A DNA stretch of 64,000 bases. It comes from an uncultured Bacteroidia bacterium (GTDB lineage Bacteria > Bacteroidota > Bacteroidia > Bacteroidales > F082). Of the stretch, positions 7,359-14,875 are shown one piece after another. The notes under the pieces are model-generated. The model saw only the letters and a list, made by a program, of their open reading frames with translations. It ran no database searches and was not told where the DNA came from. Where the stretch lies: assembly GCA_902786745.1 (NCBI GenBank), contig CADADR010000001.1, positions 62,001 through 126,000 on the forward strand, read 5' to 3'. Position numbers and translations under genes: made by a program. Every line of letters starts with the position of its first letter. Position 1 is the stretch's first letter.

Positions 7359-8732
7359 TCATACGAACTTTTTCAGTATGCCTATATATTTATAAGGTGG
7401 GTATTTCATCGCCATGTCGATCTTGTCGGACGACCAAAGCACGGAGCGGCTATTGCTAAAAGCCAGGAAGCTCTCCTTGTGGTGATAGCGTCCCATGCCG
7501 CTGTTGCCCGTGCCACCGAAAGGCAGACGGGGGTTGGAGACATGCAGGACGGTGTCGTTGACGCAGGCGCCGCCCGAGGTAGTGGCCGACAGCACCTTAC
7601 GCGCCTGGGCTTTGCTGCCGAAGTAATACAAGGCCAAAGGGTTGGGACGTTCGTTGACGAAGGTGATCACCTCGTTAATGTCGTTGAAGGTCATGATGGG
7701 CAGTATGGGACCGAAGATCTCCTCCTGCATGATGCGCATCTCGGGCTCCACCTCGATCAAGGTGGGCTGGATGTAACGAGCGGTGGCGTCGGTCTTGCCG
7801 CCACAGAGGATCTTGCCTTCCTTGAGATAGGCCGAGAGCCTGTTGAAGTGTTTGTCGGTGATGATACGGCAGAAGGTGTCGCTCTTCTCGGCGTCTTGAC
7901 CATAGAAGCGCTCGAAGTCGGCCATCAGCCGCTCCACGAGGGCTTCCTTCACCGACTCGTGCACGAGCAGATAGTCGGGGGCGATGCAGGTCTGACCCGC
8001 GTTGATGGTCTTGCCCCAAGCCAGACGGTGGGCCGTCAGGTCGAGGTTGGCATCACGGTCGACGATACAAGGGCTCTTGCCGCCCAACTCGAGCACCACG
8101 GGGGTGAGGTGTCGGGCAGCGGCGGCCATCACCACCTTACCCACGGCAGGACTGCCTGTGTAGAAAATCTGGTCGAAATGTTGCTCGAGCAGCATGGCGT
8201 TCACCTCGCGGTGGCCCTGCACCAGGGCGACATACTGCTCTTCGAAGGTCTCCTTCACGATCTGGTCCATCACATCGGCCACGTTGGGAGCATAGGGCGA
8301 GGGCTTCAGCACAGCGCAGCAGCCTGCCGAGATGGCACCTACCAGCGGACACATCATCAAGTTGAAAGGATAGTTCCACGGTGCCACGATAAGGGCCAAG
8401 CCCTTAGGCTCACGGATGACACGGCTCTTGGAAGGGAAGAGATACAATGGGGTGTGCACCCTCACCGGTCGCACCCAGCGGCGCAGGTGGCGGATATGAC
8501 AGTCGATCTCGTTGATGACAATGCTCAGCTCCGTCAGATAGGCTTCCTCTTCCGACTTGTGAAGGTCGGTCCAGAGGGCCTGATAGAGGTCTTCCTCATG
8601 CGCCATGATGGCGGTCTTCAGCTGCTTCAGCTGCTTGATGCGCCAGTCGACGGGCTTGGTGGCCTGCGAAAGGAAGAAACAGCGCTGACGGGTGACCAGG
8701 TCTTGTATGGCTTCCAAAGTGTTGTAATGCAT
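7359..8732 (-). CDS. NAD(P)-dependent aldehyde dehydrogenase (ALDH superfamily, fatty/aryl aldehyde type)
   Basis: A 457-residue cytosolic ALDH. Visible motifs in order: APWNYPFNLMMCPLVGA (coenzyme-binding start), ELGGKSPCIV with the general-base Glu, NAGQTCIAPDY with the catalytic Cys, EEIFGPILPI, and FGGTGNSGMGRYH near the C-terminus. The short length and YHHKESFLAFSN-type ending match the subgroup of roughly 450-460 residues that includes fatty aldehyde and coniferyl aldehyde dehydrogenases. The substrate cannot be fixed from sequence. The gene starts only 20 bases after a terminator-like hairpin that any transcript from the nearby upstream promoter must cross. Confidence 0.9.
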   Translation of the reverse strand: MHYNTLEAIQDLVTRQRCFFLSQATKPVDWRIKQLKQLKTAIMAHEEDLYQALWTDLHKSEEEAYLTELSIVINEIDCHIRHLRRWVRPVRVHTPLYLFPSKSRVIREPKGLALIVAPWNYPFNLMMCPLVGAISAGCCAVLKPSPYAPNVADVMDQIVKETFEEQYVALVQGHREVNAMLLEQHFDQIFYTGSPAVGKVVMAAAARHLTPVVLELGGKSPCIVDRDANLDLTAHRLAWGKTINAGQTCIAPDYLLVHESVKEALVERLMADFERFYGQDAEKSDTFCRIITDKHFNRLSAYLKEGKILCGGKTDATARYIQPTLIEVEPEMRIMQEEIFGPILPIMTFNDINEVITFVNERPNPLALYYFGSKAQARKVLSATTSGGACVNDTVLHVSNPRLPFGGTGNSGMGRYHHKESFLAFSNSRSVLWSSDKIDMAMKYPPYKYIGILKKFV

Positions 8733-8751
8733 GGCTTTCGTGTTATATCAA

Positions 8752-8787
8752 CAAAAAACCCCTCCTGATGGGGAAAAAGGAGGGGAA
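8752..8787 (-). terminator. Terminator-like hairpin in the leader of the aldehyde dehydrogenase gene
   Basis: On the minus strand a GC-rich seven-base stem (CCCCTCC / GGAGGGG, 13-base loop) is followed by TTTTTT. It may end transcription from rpmF. However, it lies downstream of the -7 element at 8855-8863 and only 20 bases before the ALDH start, so it could also attenuate that gene. Confidence 0.7.
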
Positions 8788-8854
8788 AAACAATATAAAG
8801 ATTATGAAAAAAATCCGTATTTGGTTTTTCAATGCTCTCGCATCAAATTCTGAT

Positions 8855-8863
8855 GCAAAGATA
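8855..8863 (-). promoter_or_regulatory. -7 promoter element upstream of the aldehyde dehydrogenase gene
   Basis: The minus strand reads TATCTTTGC followed by ATC. Transcription from here would give an ALDH leader of about 115 bases that contains the hairpin at 8752-8787. The rest of 8733-8988 is AT-rich and holds no gene I would accept. Confidence 0.5.
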
Positions 8864-8988
8864 AGCATTAATTTCATTCACGGCACTCTTTTGGACATTT
8901 TTTTTGGAAATTTTTCCAATTTTTTATCCCATCAGGGTACAAATCACCCTTTCCCGTCCACGTTGGAGCCGTGATCACGCGCCAGCAA

Positions 8989-9174
8989 TCACTGCTTGGC
9001 GGCCATGACCAGCTGACCTCTGTAGTACAGGTCGCCGTCCACGTAGTAAGCACGGTGCATCACGTGCATGGTGCCAGTGGTAGGATCGATGGTCACGTTC
9101 GGGGTTTCAGCCTTGTAATGTGTTCTTCTCTTAGCGCCTCTGGTATGAGACTGTCTTCTTTTAGGATGTGCCAT
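8989..9174 (-). CDS. rpmF: 50S ribosomal protein L32
   Basis: A 61-residue basic protein opening MAHPKRRQSHTRGAKRR, the invariant start of bacterial L32, followed by the short strand region ending in a YYRGQLV motif. It is a structural component of the large ribosomal subunit. It lacks the Cys pairs of zinc-binding L32 forms. It follows the YceD/DUF177 gene by 35 bp on the same strand, the usual yceD-rpmF order. The plsX and fabH genes that often come next are absent here; the next gene is an aldehyde dehydrogenase. Confidence 0.96.
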   Translation of the reverse strand: MAHPKRRQSHTRGAKRRTHYKAETPNVTIDPTTGTMHVMHRAYYVDGDLYYRGQLVMAAKQ

Positions 9175-9209
9175 TTCTTTGTTATTTTAACTAGTTAATT
9201 ACCAATTGT

Positions 9210-9737
9210 TTATTTATCGTTCAAATCTATGTCTTTCAAAGCGGCCCAGCGCGGGTCGATGGTATCGGTCTCTTCCTCTTCGGCGGGTGCCTCCTCGCGG
9301 TTGAGCATCTCAATCACGGCGGGGTTACACTGGCCTTCGGGATGCACGCGGTGCATCGGGATGGCGAGGATGATGTACTCGTACACCAATGGGCGGATGT
9401 CGTATTCGTTCAGATCGGGCGAAACGACAGCCACGTCGTCCGACTCTTGGGCATTCTCCGTTCCCAACTTGAGGAAGAAGTCCTGCTGGCTCTCGATGTG
9501 CTGGTCGAACTCGTCGGCGCAGCGGTCGCAAGGCACGCGCACGCTACCGTTGAGGTCGAAATGCAGCGTCAGCATGGTCTCCTGGCGGTCGATGTCGACC
9601 TTGACAGACACCTTTCCTTGCTGAACTTCGGAGTAATCCATCCCTGCGAAGAAATCGTTATCGATCTCATACTCAAAGGTATGGCTCCCAAGGGCAAGGC
9701 CGCTGACCGGAATCAGGAATTCGTTCTTCTTTTCCAT
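9210..9737 (-). CDS. YceD/DUF177 family protein
   Basis: A 175-residue protein of the YceD (DUF177) family, widely encoded just before rpmF. Visible features: the beta-rich N-terminal half with GSHTFEYEIDNDFF, the CDRCADEF motif with the conserved Cys pair near residues 72-75, and the acidic centre that is typical of the family. In other bacteria the family is linked to 23S rRNA metabolism and ribosome assembly. The tight pairing with rpmF suggests they share one mRNA. Likely expressed from a TACTTTTGC element at 9757-9765 just upstream. Confidence 0.9.
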   Translation of the reverse strand: MEKKNEFLIPVSGLALGSHTFEYEIDNDFFAGMDYSEVQQGKVSVKVDIDRQETMLTLHFDLNGSVRVPCDRCADEFDQHIESQQDFFLKLGTENAQESDDVAVVSPDLNEYDIRPLVYEYIILAIPMHRVHPEGQCNPAVIEMLNREEAPAEEEETDTIDPRWAALKDIDLNDK

Positions 9738-9756
9738 TCTGCCTAAAAATCGGGCT

Positions 9757-9765
9757 GCAAAAGTA
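9757..9765 (-). promoter_or_regulatory. -7 promoter element of yceD-rpmF
   Basis: The minus strand reads TACTTTTGC, 20 bases before the yceD start codon. It sits back-to-back with the plus-strand element at 9818-9826. Confidence 0.55.
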
Positions 9766-9817
9766 CGGAATTAATTTGAATGTGGAACATTTGAAGTGGA
9801 TTTTTCGCAAAATTCAG

Positions 9818-9826
9818 TATTTTTGC
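9818..9826 (+). promoter_or_regulatory. -7 promoter element of the DUF4298 gene
   Basis: TATTTTTGC with a TTTG at 9790-9793 upstream (24-base spacer) and an ATG 20 bases downstream. Confidence 0.55.
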
Positions 9827-9845
9827 CTCACTAAAACCACTGATT

Positions 9846-10130
9846 ATGACACGCATCGAACGCATCACAAACATGGAATCCCTCTTCGACAAGAGCGAGG
9901 AGGTCGTCAAACGACTGGAAGCGGCCCTCGAGGACTTCGCTGAGCTGGAACACGACATCGCCAAGCTGGAGGCGTATTACAACTCGCCGCAGTGGCGCAA
10001 GGACTTCGAGGCCGACGAAGCCGGCAAGCTGCCCAAGGACCTCAAGCGCGGTGTCTTGAGCGAGGACGGCATTTATGATTTGCTGTCTGACTATCAATGC
10101 TTGAAGGATCAGATTAGGACAATTGAATAA
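9846..10130 (+). CDS. DUF4298 family protein
   Basis: A 94-residue acidic, mostly helical protein. The opening MTRIERITNMESLFD, the central YYNSPQWRKDFEADEAGKLP and the ending GVLSEDGIYDLLSDY match the DUF4298 family, small cytosolic proteins of unknown function common in Firmicutes and Bacteroidota. Residues 10-45 form a likely coiled helix. Its stop codon overlaps by one base the ATG of the following membrane methyltransferase gene, so the two are translationally linked. Function unknown. Confidence 0.8.
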   Translation: MTRIERITNMESLFDKSEEVVKRLEAALEDFAELEHDIAKLEAYYNSPQWRKDFEADEAGKLPKDLKRGVLSEDGIYDLLSDYQCLKDQIRTIE

Positions 10131-10615
10131 TGCACAAACTCAGAGAAATAGCCGGCTACGCCCTCGGCGGCTTGATGTTCGTGCTGCTCATCCCGACCTT
10201 GATGTGGTTGGCCTCAGGACGACCTGACTTTTGTGCCGTACCCGTTTGGAGGATAGTGGTGGCCATAGTGCTCGCTGCGCTCGGGCTGTCGCTCAGTGTG
10301 TGGAGTATCGTCTACATGCGGCGCAAAGGCGACGGCAACCCTATGGATGCTTTCGGGCATGAGGTAGCGCCCCGCACGAAGCGCCTGATGACGGAAGGCC
10401 CCTACCGCCTGAGCCGCAACCCCATGCTGACGGGAAGCTTCGTCTATTACGCCGGTGTCTGCGTCTGGCTGTGGAGTTGGCAGGCGTTGCTGGTGTTCAT
10501 CGCATTCATTATCATCATGCTCCTTCAAGTCCGCAGCGAGGAGAAGCGGCTTCGCAAGGATTTTGGCGAGGAGTATGAGGCGTATTGCCGCCGCACGGGG
10601 CGGTTTTGGCCGTAG
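10130..10615 (+). CDS. Isoprenylcysteine carboxyl methyltransferase / phospholipid methyltransferase-like membrane protein
   Basis: A 161-residue integral membrane protein with about four hydrophobic segments. The C-terminal half carries the ICMT/PEMT signature: PYRLSRNPMLTG, then EEKRLRKDFGEEYEAYCRRTGRF at the end. This family binds S-adenosylmethionine at the membrane surface and methylates lipids or small hydrophobic thiols; the bacterial substrates are mostly unknown. It overlaps the DUF4298 gene by one base. It is one of three membrane methyltransferase/reductase-like proteins of this general fold in the window, with 17085-17756 and 20222-21070. Confidence 0.8.
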   Translation: MHKLREIAGYALGGLMFVLLIPTLMWLASGRPDFCAVPVWRIVVAIVLAALGLSLSVWSIVYMRRKGDGNPMDAFGHEVAPRTKRLMTEGPYRLSRNPMLTGSFVYYAGVCVWLWSWQALLVFIAFIIIMLLQVRSEEKRLRKDFGEEYEAYCRRTGRFWP

Positions 10616-10683
10616 CTGCAGCCATGTCATGCCAACGTGGGCGTCTGCGGTGGCGGGCATCTATGGCTGCTTTTATTATATTC

Positions 10684-10709
10684 GTTCGTTCTTCTTGATA
10701 AGAACGAAC
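10684..10709. repeat. Perfect hairpin repeat GTTCGTTCTT/AAGAACGAAC
   Basis: Ten-base perfect arms with a six-base loop (CTTGAT). It is followed by a GC-rich stretch with no coding character. The type and position suggest a mobile or dispersed palindromic element; only one copy was found in this window. Confidence 0.55.
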
Positions 10710-10981
10710 CAAAGAATCAAGGCCGACATCATCGGTCCCAACGCACAAAGCGGGCGCTTCCCCGCCATGTCGGCCAGGCCTACGCACCCAACCCAGTGAA
10801 GTATCAGCATTCCCATTCTCAGCACCTTAGATTCCCTGCGGGAATGGAGGTGTATATAGAGTGGCCAGCGGCGGCTTCTAACGATTACGACCCAGAAACA
10901 CTTCAAACCGCCGCATGGTACTTAATAACTATAACTCCATTCCCAAAGGGAATCTCACAACACTATACTCCCACCCCTTAC

Positions 10982-11037
10982 CGTCATCGTGAGGAGGAAC
11001 AAGCCTGCCACGAGCAGAGCGCGGTGGAAGCAATCCA
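10982..11037 (+). repeat. Diverged copy of the CGTCATTGCGAGGAA...GAAGCAATCCA repeat
   Basis: It begins CGTCATCGTGAGGAGGAAC and ends GAAGCAATCCA. The same start and end flank the compact 27-bp form that lies inside the Vsr gene at 18714-18740. The present copy carries an extra central segment. Confidence 0.5.
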
Positions 11038-11048
11038 TTTATGACAGA

Positions 11049-11075
11049 TTTAGCTTCGCTGAATGCAGAGCATTT
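11049..11075. repeat. Dispersed hairpin repeat, copy 2
   Basis: It matches 4041-4067 at 24 of 27 positions, including the AATGC-AGA-GCATT stem-loop. The loop base differs while the stem bases are kept. Confidence 0.6.
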
Positions 11076-11127
11076 ATGGAAGATTTATTTCCAAAAAACA
11101 TCCATTTCATTTCCAGTATTTTACCCG

Positions 11128-11262
11128 ACAGCCCACGACCGCTTCCTTTGCATCGACGACACAGTGTATCATATCGGCGCCTCGCTGAAGGACTTGGGGA
11201 AGGAATGGTTTGCTTTTAGCAGGATGGAGGTGGGGACGGATGGGTTGCTGGGAAAAAAGTGA
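11128..11262 (+). pseudogene. Fragment of a DNA-binding phage/mobile-element type protein (C-terminal piece)
   Basis: The short frame contains HDRFLCIDDTVYHIGASLKDLG followed closely by KEWFAFSRM. This segment recurs in C-terminal parts of ORF6N/KilA-type and related mobile-element proteins of Bacteroidota, as I remember them. No start codon or N-terminal domain precedes it; upstream is repeat sequence. I treat it as the surviving 3' end of a lost gene just outside the defence cassette. Confidence 0.45.
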
Positions 11263-11334
11263 ATAAAAGCATTCAAATGGTTCCATTTTGGAACATATTG
11301 TCTCAGACTAAGGAGCTTGATTTAATACACATTT

Positions 11335-11353
11335 GTTTTGTTCACAACAAAAC
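11335..11353. promoter_or_regulatory. Perfect inverted repeat upstream of the XRE controller gene
   Basis: GTTTTGTT-CAC-AACAAAAC, eight-base perfect arms. It is the most upstream of several palindromes in the 170 bp before the controller gene. Candidate operator or attenuator hairpin. Confidence 0.45.
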
Positions 11354-11376
11354 TAAACTGCATTATTATTCCTATT

Positions 11377-11393
11377 AGGAATTATAGTTCCTT
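11377..11393. promoter_or_regulatory. Controller box 1 (AGGAATTATAGTTCCTT)
   Basis: A 17-bp site with inverted arms AGGAA/TTCCT around TTATAG. It is repeated exactly at 11439-11455. Two identical partly palindromic boxes before an XRE-type gene in a restriction-modification locus resemble C-protein operators. Confidence 0.6.
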
Positions 11394-11415
11394 CAATATT
11401 ACAATTATAATATTG
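11394..11415. promoter_or_regulatory. Inverted repeat CAATATTA/TAATATTG between the controller boxes
   Basis: Eight-base perfect arms with a six-base centre, placed directly after box 1. A half-site CAATATTT follows at 11421. It may be a second protein-binding site or an RNA hairpin. Confidence 0.45.
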
Positions 11416-11438
11416 TATTTCAATATTTTAAAAGTTAT

Positions 11439-11455
11439 AGGAATTATAGTTCCTT
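11439..11455. promoter_or_regulatory. Controller box 2 (AGGAATTATAGTTCCTT)
   Basis: An exact copy of the 17-bp box at 11377, 62 bp away and about 53 bp before the controller start codon. Confidence 0.6.
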
Positions 11456-11507
11456 GTGTGTATGTTGTAATAGATGTTGTTTTGCAATCAAAATCAAACT
11501 TTCTAAT

Positions 11508-11753
11508 ATGAAAACTGAAATACAGTACAGAAAAGCAATTGGCGGCGCATTACTAGATAAACGCAACTCTATGAGCGAGGATGGAATTAAAGCCACACAA
11601 GAAGACGTAGCCTTTCAAGCGGGCATCTCAACTCGCTATTATGGTTCAATAGAAAGAGGGAAAGTAACGCCTTCAGTATACACATTAGCAAAAATTGCTG
11701 AAGCATTGCAAATGTCGCTTCATGAACTATGCGAACTTATTGAAAGCTACTAA
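11508..11753 (+). CDS. XRE-family HTH regulator, probable controller protein of the restriction-modification cassette
   Basis: An 81-residue helix-turn-helix protein beginning MKTEIQYRKAIG; a longer frame from 11454 would add a Cys-rich stretch overlapping controller box 2, so I reject it. The HTH covers about residues 30-55 (TQEDVAFQAGISTRYYGSIERG, with the typical IERGKVTPS turn). The protein has no other domain, the size of C-proteins that time expression of restriction enzymes. Upstream are two exact AGGAA/TTCCT boxes. The next gene (AIPR) starts 28 bp downstream. Codon use is AT-rich like the rest of the cassette, which fits horizontal acquisition. The regulatory role is inferred. Confidence 0.8.
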   Translation: MKTEIQYRKAIGGALLDKRNSMSEDGIKATQEDVAFQAGISTRYYGSIERGKVTPSVYTLAKIAEALQMSLHELCELIESY

Positions 11754-11781
11754 ATAAGACAACAATTAAACAACTAACAAT

Positions 11782-13857
11782 ATGACACAGCAAGAAAAAC
11801 AATTTCTCTCCGATTTTATGGAGATGATTAATGAAGCAGCTAATAACAACGGCACAAAAATCGAAACCGAGTTAACCAAAGCCATTATTGAATATGTTGT
11901 AGACAACGGCGAAGCTCTATCTCCTGAAATATGCGAATGCCAAAGTGATCCAGTAAGTGAAAAATTCACAGGCCGCTATCGCTTAAATGCTTTTGATTAT
12001 TCTGAAACCACTGGTATTCTTGATTTATTTGGCACCATCTTTTATGAAGGCCAAAGCCCCACCCTTCCTATTAGCACTGCTCAACGAATGGCCAACGATC
12101 TCGCAATGCTTTTGCATGTCGCAATAGACGGATCAGAGGCAAAGAAAACCTACCGAGACAAAGACCCGGATGTTGCAGAAGTACTTGATATGATGAAGGA
12201 AGAATACAAACAAAAGCATATAGAGCTTATTCGATTATTTGTTCTTTCCAACGGTTTTGCTACAGAAGACCTTGAATTGCCGGATGGTGAATTTCAACAC
12301 AAGTCGGACAATAATAAAATCCCGATTGAATTTCATTTTTGGGACATGGGGGAAGTGTTAAAAGCCGAACAACTCCGCCAAAACAACAATGAAATACTTA
12401 TTTCCTTCCAAGATGAATATCAAACCAACTTAGAATGCATTGAAACTTATGACGATGTTAACAACATTCGTTCATACCTCACGATAATGCCCGCTATTAC
12501 TCTTGCAAAAATATACCACAAATACAAAGTTCGTCTCATCGACAAGAATGTTAGAAACTTCCTTGGAGGAAAAATCAAAGTCAATAACGAAATGGCAAAG
12601 ACCATTGTTGATACCCCAGAGCTCTTTTTCTCATACAACAATGGGATTTCATCTACCGCCGCGAATGTCGTTGTTAAAACCGACGAAAACGGACGAAAGT
12701 ATATTGCTTCTATCCGCAATTGGCATATTGTGAATGGAGGACAGACGACATCAACTATATATAATGCTTACCGACAGAAACAAACTGCACAAAACCTCTC
12801 AAAAGCATTTGTTGCGGTAAAAGTCTCAGAAGTTAAAGAAAATGACACTTCACCGCTTGTTGGAAATATTGCAAAATATGCTAACTCACAAACTAAAATC
12901 AAAGACTCAGACTTATCTGCCAATGCTCCATACATGCTTGACCTTGAAAAGCAATCGAGAATACAATGGACTTCGTCTACGCATCCTACTTTATGGTACT
13001 TTGAACGTTTACGGGGACAATTTCTTACCGACAAAGGAATGGCTGGAGGCCCCGGAACTCTTAAAGTCAAAAAATTTGAAGAAGAAAGGCCTCAGTCACA
13101 AAGGTTCAACAAAACAGATGTGGCAAAACTTGAAATGGCATGGAAAGACAAACCTTTTGAAGCTTGTAAAGGCGGAGAGGTCTGTTTTGATAAATTCTGG
13201 AAAATAATCAAAGATGAAACACCAATTGTGGATAGCACATATTTTCAAAACATTGTGGCAAAGTTTATCATATATAAACGCGTTGATTCTCTACTCAAAA
13301 TGGAAGGAAACAAGGGCCACGCGAGTATCATCGCCAACTATACTTTAGCGCTACTTTCTTTACGGTCACAGAACAAAATAGATTTACATTATATTTGGGA
13401 AAATCAAAACGTTCAAGACGACCTTATACCCACCATTAAAGAGTGTATTCGTGCCATTTCTGACCAACTGAGATTGATCGGAAGTGATAGTGGGAAAAAC
13501 CCACAAACAGAATCAAAAAAAATAGACTTCTGGAATACTATCCAAAACAAGACATTAAACATTACTATCCCCGAATCAGTGCTTGTTGACGAATCTGAAA
13601 ATGAAATAATAACTGAAGAACAAAAACAAGCCATTGAAAAAGTTATTTCCCGTGGGGCAGAATTCTGGAGAAATCTATCTGCTTGGAGTAAAAAGGAAGG
13701 CCGGACACGAATGTCAATAATGGAGAAGAAAAAAGTCGACCACCTTGCTGCTTCGATTGAACGAAATAAAGATATCAAAGCAAAGCTTGCAGAAGACTGT
13801 GAACGTTCACTACGCTTAGCCCAAGATGCTGGATTTAATCCTGATTTTGTTTATTAA
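11782..13857 (+). CDS. AIPR family (abortive-infection phage-resistance) protein
   Basis: A 691-residue protein with an AIPR domain in the middle. The clearest signature lies near residues 280-325: FFSYNNGIS, then IRNWHIVNGGQTTSTIY, the most conserved part of this family. The N-terminal 200 residues are mostly helical and acidic, and the C-terminal part (from about 560) is charged and helical. AIPR proteins were named from plasmid-borne phage-resistance genes and are often found beside restriction-modification genes; their biochemical activity is not settled. Here the gene sits between an XRE controller and a cytosine methyltransferase, with 28 and 10 bp gaps, so it is very likely part of the same defence operon. 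AT-rich. Confidence 0.85.
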   Translation: MTQQEKQFLSDFMEMINEAANNNGTKIETELTKAIIEYVVDNGEALSPEICECQSDPVSEKFTGRYRLNAFDYSETTGILDLFGTIFYEGQSPTLPISTAQRMANDLAMLLHVAIDGSEAKKTYRDKDPDVAEVLDMMKEEYKQKHIELIRLFVLSNGFATEDLELPDGEFQHKSDNNKIPIEFHFWDMGEVLKAEQLRQNNNEILISFQDEYQTNLECIETYDDVNNIRSYLTIMPAITLAKIYHKYKVRLIDKNVRNFLGGKIKVNNEMAKTIVDTPELFFSYNNGISSTAANVVVKTDENGRKYIASIRNWHIVNGGQTTSTIYNAYRQKQTAQNLSKAFVAVKVSEVKENDTSPLVGNIAKYANSQTKIKDSDLSANAPYMLDLEKQSRIQWTSSTHPTLWYFERLRGQFLTDKGMAGGPGTLKVKKFEEERPQSQRFNKTDVAKLEMAWKDKPFEACKGGEVCFDKFWKIIKDETPIVDSTYFQNIVAKFIIYKRVDSLLKMEGNKGHASIIANYTLALLSLRSQNKIDLHYIWENQNVQDDLIPTIKECIRAISDQLRLIGSDSGKNPQTESKKIDFWNTIQNKTLNITIPESVLVDESENEIITEEQKQAIEKVISRGAEFWRNLSAWSKKEGRTRMSIMEKKKVDHLAASIERNKDIKAKLAEDCERSLRLAQDAGFNPDFVY

Positions 13858-13867
13858 TTGATAATCC

Positions 13868-14875
13868 ATGGACAAACAGCGTAAAAGAAAAAAGACAATA
13901 AGAGTCTTTGAAGCTTTTGCTGGTTATGGCGGTGCTTCGTATGGCTTGAAACGGTCTGGCATAAAATATAAAGTCATAGGTTTTTCGGAAATAGAGCCTA
14001 GTGCAGATCGCATCTTGCACCACAATTTTCCTAAAATTCATAATTATGGCAACATAATTAGTATTAGAGAGGATTTGGAAAAGAATCCAAATGCTATACC
14101 AGACTTTGATTTGTTTACAGGAGGATTCCCTTGTCAACCTTTTTCGTCTGCTGGATTAATGCTTGGAGAAAAAGACAAAAAAGGCAGAGGTACATTAATA
14201 TATGAGATTATTCGTATATGTCAAATTAAAAAACCTGATTACATCTTACTTGAAAATGTACGCGGCTTTTTGGCAGCCCGATTTAATGAAACGCGTGCCG
14301 CACTACAGGAGGGATTAAAAGATTATCATTTTCGAATGCAAGTCCTTAATTCTAAAGACTATGGAATTCCTCAAAATAGAGAACGTTTATGGATATTTGC
14401 AAGCAGAAAAGATTTTCCGATGGAGTTTTCTATGGTACCGCCAATGCCTGAAGAAGAACGCCCAAGATTAAAAGAATTTCTAGATATCACTCCTCCTGAA
14501 GACGTTTATTTGACCGACAAACAGGTGGAACATCTACAAGAAGTACATGGCAAACATGGTCTAAAGAGCTTTATTGTTGATGAACCATTATGTTTAGATA
14601 TATACAATCACAAAATCAAAACGGATGGTTTGTGCAATACAATAACGGAACCATCTCATAATATCACAAGAATAGTAGAACCCATTGGTAAAGACGGAAA
14701 ACTTAAAGTTAGAAAACTATCAGTTTCAGAACAATTCCGTTTAATGGGATTTAAAGACGGAGAAATTAGTTTCCCAGATGATTTAACATATAAAGATGTT
14801 TCAGCCCGTGCAGGTAACGGATGGGATGTAAATTTAGTAGGCATATTATTAAACCATATATTCTCACAACTATGA
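13868..14875 (+). CDS. DNA (cytosine-5-)-methyltransferase
   Basis: A 335-residue C5-MTase. Motif I is FEAFAGYGGASYGL (about 14-27), motif IV is GGFPCQPFSSAG with the catalytic Cys near residue 89, motif VI is ENVRGF (129-134), and motif VIII is QNRERLW (169-175). The target-recognition region is about 190-280. Motif IX is RKLSVSEQFRLMGF and motif X is GNGWDVN near the end, so all catalytic parts are present. Target sequence unknown. The stop codon overlaps the ATG of the next gene (ATGA), tying it to a probable restriction endonuclease. A Vsr gene, the usual repair partner for C5 methylation, lies 3.6 kb downstream. Confidence 0.93.
   Translation: MDKQRKRKKTIRVFEAFAGYGGASYGLKRSGIKYKVIGFSEIEPSADRILHHNFPKIHNYGNIISIREDLEKNPNAIPDFDLFTGGFPCQPFSSAGLMLGEKDKKGRGTLIYEIIRICQIKKPDYILLENVRGFLAARFNETRAALQEGLKDYHFRMQVLNSKDYGIPQNRERLWIFASRKDFPMEFSMVPPMPEEERPRLKEFLDITPPEDVYLTDKQVEHLQEVHGKHGLKSFIVDEPLCLDIYNHKIKTDGLCNTITEPSHNITRIVEPIGKDGKLKVRKLSVSEQFRLMGFKDGEISFPDDLTYKDVSARAGNGWDVNLVGILLNHIFSQL

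Larger units (their letters stand above)
10616..11334. other. Gene-poor region of dispersed-repeat remnants
   Basis: About 720 bp without an intact gene. It contains a hairpin repeat (10684-10709), a region with paired TTCCC/GGGAA motifs around 10836-10960, a diverged copy of a common repeat (10982-11037), a second copy of the hairpin repeat first seen at 4041 (11049-11075), and a fragment of a gene (11128-11262). Open frames here have no recognisable domains and change along with the repeats, so I read the region as repeat debris at the edge of the AT-rich defence block. Confidence 0.6.

Noticed and set aside
7479..8768. A 429-codon open frame antisense to the aldehyde dehydrogenase
   Set aside because: His/Gly/Val-rich mirror of a conserved gene; no domain, no promoter; typical shadow of GC-rich codons.
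8804..8974. Short open frame beginning MKKIRIWFFN between the aldehyde dehydrogenase and rpmF genes
   Set aside because: AT-rich leader sequence antisense to the probable promoter region; no RBS, family or conservation evidence.
10455..11044. Several overlapping open frames in the repeat-rich spacer
   Set aside because: They follow the dispersed repeats, show no domain, and overlap each other in different frames.
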